Part shown: positions 51,282 to 52,838 of the stretch, one piece after another
Layout of the letters: each line of letters opens with the position of its first letter
Numbering within the stretch: position 1 is the first letter of the stretch
Assembly: GCA_019058365.1 (NCBI GenBank)
Contig: JAHPZE010000030.1
Span: 1-52,838, forward strand
Direction: 5' to 3'
Length of the DNA: 52,838 nucleotides
Source of the DNA: Promethearchaeota archaeon
GTDB taxonomy: Archaea > Asgardarchaeota > Lokiarchaeia > Sigyniarchaeales > SOKP01
The notes under the pieces: model-generated
What the model saw: only the letters and a program-made list of their open reading frames with translations
What the model was told of the DNA's origin: nothing
Databases searched by the model: none
Made by a program: the position numbers and the translations under genes

Positions 51282-52157
51282 ATGACTGAAAAAAATAACG
51301 ATGAACATTATTTATCATTAAAAGATTTAATATCCGAAAGTTTTTTGTGTGATTTGATTTTATTTACTTTCCTTTTTATCTTAATCATTACGCAAACATG
51401 GGATAATATCTTATTTTTACTTTTCCCATTGATTACATTTACATTTTCACTATTTTTTAGGCTTCTCAGTTCTAATAAGAAGAGAACTGAATTTGAAAAA
51501 AGTTATGTTGTTTATAATCCTTTCGGCTCCGAAGGAAAAAATGCAAATCGGTTGTTTTATTTAGCACAATTTCAATTGATCTTAATTTTCTGGCTAGGTG
51601 CGGAGTCATTATACAATCCTCATTTAGTCGAGAATTATTACTTCTATTTTACAGGTATTCTTATCTTTTTATACACATTTGCATTTTTTTGGATTTTTAT
51701 TGATTTATGGAAGTATTCACGGTTTGAAATTATAACCAGCGAGATTGAGGGTAAATTAGATCCTCATCTTTCAATTGATTCGAGAAATATAATCTCTTTT
51801 TTAAAATTGAAGACTTTAAAGATGATCTCTGTCATTAACCTCTTAGTTTTTATACTTTTAAACATTACTAATTTGATTTTTTTACTTCTAATAAGCAATA
51901 ATCCAATTTTAGGTATACAGGTTTATCTCCCAGGCTCACAATTAATACCTTTCTCATATATTTTATATGGAATCCTGTTTATCTCGCCTATTTTGACAAT
52001 TATTATTCTCATGTTAAATTATAGAACTATTAACGATTTCAATAAAGAAAAGTTAGACAAACTTATCGAACCACTACCGAGAAATATACAAATTAATATA
52101 ATTGAGAATCTTAAATCCTTGAACAATAAAATAAAAGAACAATTGAAAAGTGAATAA
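51282..52157 (+). CDS. Multi-pass membrane protein of unknown function
   Basis: This 291-residue protein has about six membrane helices in three pairs (about 20-60, 90-145 and 185-250). Charged cytosolic segments separate them, and the tail is lysine-rich (ENLKSLNNKIKEQLKSE). No family motif was recognised. It starts at ATG 51282, divergent from gcvT, and is followed 64 nt later by a small GTPase gene on the same strand, so the two may be co-transcribed. Confidence 0.7.
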   Translation: MTEKNNDEHYLSLKDLISESFLCDLILFTFLFILIITQTWDNILFLLFPLITFTFSLFFRLLSSNKKRTEFEKSYVVYNPFGSEGKNANRLFYLAQFQLILIFWLGAESLYNPHLVENYYFYFTGILIFLYTFAFFWIFIDLWKYSRFEIITSEIEGKLDPHLSIDSRNIISFLKLKTLKMISVINLLVFILLNITNLIFLLLISNNPILGIQVYLPGSQLIPFSYILYGILFISPILTIIILMLNYRTINDFNKEKLDKLIEPLPRNIQINIIENLKSLNNKIKEQLKSE

Positions 52158-52221
52158 AAATTTATTAAATCATCATTTATATTATTATTAATTATCTCTC
52201 AAAAAAAGTAGGGTCTGGATC

Positions 52222-52758
52222 ATGTGCGCGGCGCGAAAAATGTTGTTCAAAATCGTTGTTGTAGGGGATGGAGGGGTAGGTAAAAGTACTATGGTTCAGA
52301 GATTAATCACTGACCAGTTTATCCCAATGAAAATTACGATAGGTACAGATTTGGCTACATATGATGTTCAAATTGATGAGACTTTCGATATAAGACTCCA
52401 GATATGGGATTTTGCTGGAGAAAGACGTTTTAGGCTTTTTTTACCCAATTATTCTAGGGGAGCGACTGGTTGTCTTCTATGCTATGATATTACTCGTAGA
52501 ACAAGTTTTGATTCTTTAGAAGAATGGTATAAAATTGTAAACAATAATGCAGATAATCCTATTTTCATTTTAGTGGGGGAAAAGCTTGATTTAGCAGATA
52601 TAAGAAGAAGTGTAGAATATGAACATGCTGAAGAATTTAAAGAAAAATACAATATTGCCTATTTATTTGAAACTTCTTCAAAGAGTGGAGAAAACAATAA
52701 AATGATTTTTAAAACATTAACTCGCTCGATTTTGAGAAAAAAGGAATTTATCAGGTAA
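52222..52758 (+). CDS. Rab/Ras-like small GTPase
   Basis: The 178-residue GTPase has P-loop GDGGVGKS (15-22), switch I T39/T42 in ITIGTDLATYDV, G3 WDFAGERR (62-69) and G5 TSSKS (151-155). The catalytic glutamine position is E67, and G4 reads EKLD (120-123), with glutamate in place of asparagine. No prenylation cysteine ends the protein (KKEFIR). The ATG at 52222 adds MCAARK before the usual MLFKIVVVGD; the internal ATG 52240 is also possible. It may be coupled to the upstream membrane protein. Confidence 0.9.
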   Translation: MCAARKMLFKIVVVGDGGVGKSTMVQRLITDQFIPMKITIGTDLATYDVQIDETFDIRLQIWDFAGERRFRLFLPNYSRGATGCLLCYDITRRTSFDSLEEWYKIVNNNADNPIFILVGEKLDLADIRRSVEYEHAEEFKEKYNIAYLFETSSKSGENNKMIFKTLTRSILRKKEFIR

Positions 52759-52838
52759 ATTATTCAATTTTAAAAGAAAAATACAACAGTTCCAAAGGAT
52801 TTTGAAGAATGAATCCTAATAAACTATGATTTATTCTA

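Noticed and set aside
1..52838. CRISPR arrays, insertion sequences, tRNA or rRNA genes
   Set aside because: I saw no spaced direct repeats, transposase motifs, T-loop GTTCRANNC cores with cloverleaf arms, or rRNA-like stretches. A covariance-model scan would be needed to exclude small RNAs.

Overview
This window looks like chromosome from an Asgard archaeon of the Lokiarchaeia type. It is very AT-rich and densely coded on both strands. The information-processing genes are archaeal: histone, ribosomal proteins eL21 and eL33, RNA polymerase subunit Rpo4/F, Pus10, KsgA/Dim1, DUF655, NurA and an XPD-type helicase. Mixed with these are genes typical of Asgard genomes: three Ras/Rab-like small GTPases, an ESCRT-III/Snf7-like protein, a Roadblock/LC7 protein, a PH-like protein and a cysteine-rich protein with a PH-like and coiled-coil architecture. 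I saw no tRNA, rRNA, CRISPR array or intact insertion sequence.

Layout. 1-8.1 kb: zinc-ribbon membrane protein, orphan acyl-CoA synthetase (ADP-forming) alpha-like protein, DMT exporter, divergent KARI-like protein, small GTPase, metallophosphoesterase, M29 aminopeptidase. 8.1-13.6 kb: a histone followed by a broken copy of a membrane-protein gene; then M20 hydrolase, MFS transporter and a helical protein; then a histone-gene remnant followed by the intact membrane-protein gene. This is a reciprocally decayed duplication. 13.6-16 kb: a peroxiredoxin-like gene with an in-frame UGA in its active site and a SECIS-like structure just after it, a second GTPase and a CPBP protease. 16-22.3 kb: NurA, then the archaeal eL21-rpoF-DUF655-ksgA-hemK cluster with pus10 upstream, and a cold-shock protein. 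22.4-31 kb: MFS symporter, Roadblock protein, nucleoside-kinase-like protein, zinc-ribbon/CPBP fusion, PH-like protein, GH57 enzyme, archaeal dehydroquinate synthase II, ESCRT-III-like gene. 31-39.3 kb: MetE core, the cysteine-rich/PH-like protein, eL33, ceramidase-like hydrolase, C69 peptidase, M20 peptidase, RidA. 39.4-45.7 kb: GT5-type glycogen synthase, tandem MFS paralogs, XPD helicase. 45.8-52.8 kb: crotonase, a complete glycine cleavage cluster (gcvT-H-PA-PB), a membrane protein and a third GTPase.

How the genes fit together: amino-acid and peptide use (M29, M20, C69, RidA, glycine cleavage, crotonase) and alpha-glucan metabolism (GT5, GH57) suggest heterotrophic metabolism with stored polysaccharide. 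The GTPases, Roadblock, ESCRT-III and PH-like proteins suggest membrane and cytoskeletal organisation.

Three points deserve most attention. (1) The UxxC peroxiredoxin-like gene has a eukaryote-like SECIS candidate overlapping its stop codon. (2) Three conserved genes have no AUG, GUG or UUG start. eL21 and XPD share an ATA exactly 7 nt after a GGTG Shine-Dalgarno core, and the ESCRT-III-like gene has an ATC 8 nt after GGAG. (3) The histone/membrane-protein duplication has lost a different gene in each copy. Functional names rest on reading motifs by eye; no database search was possible.
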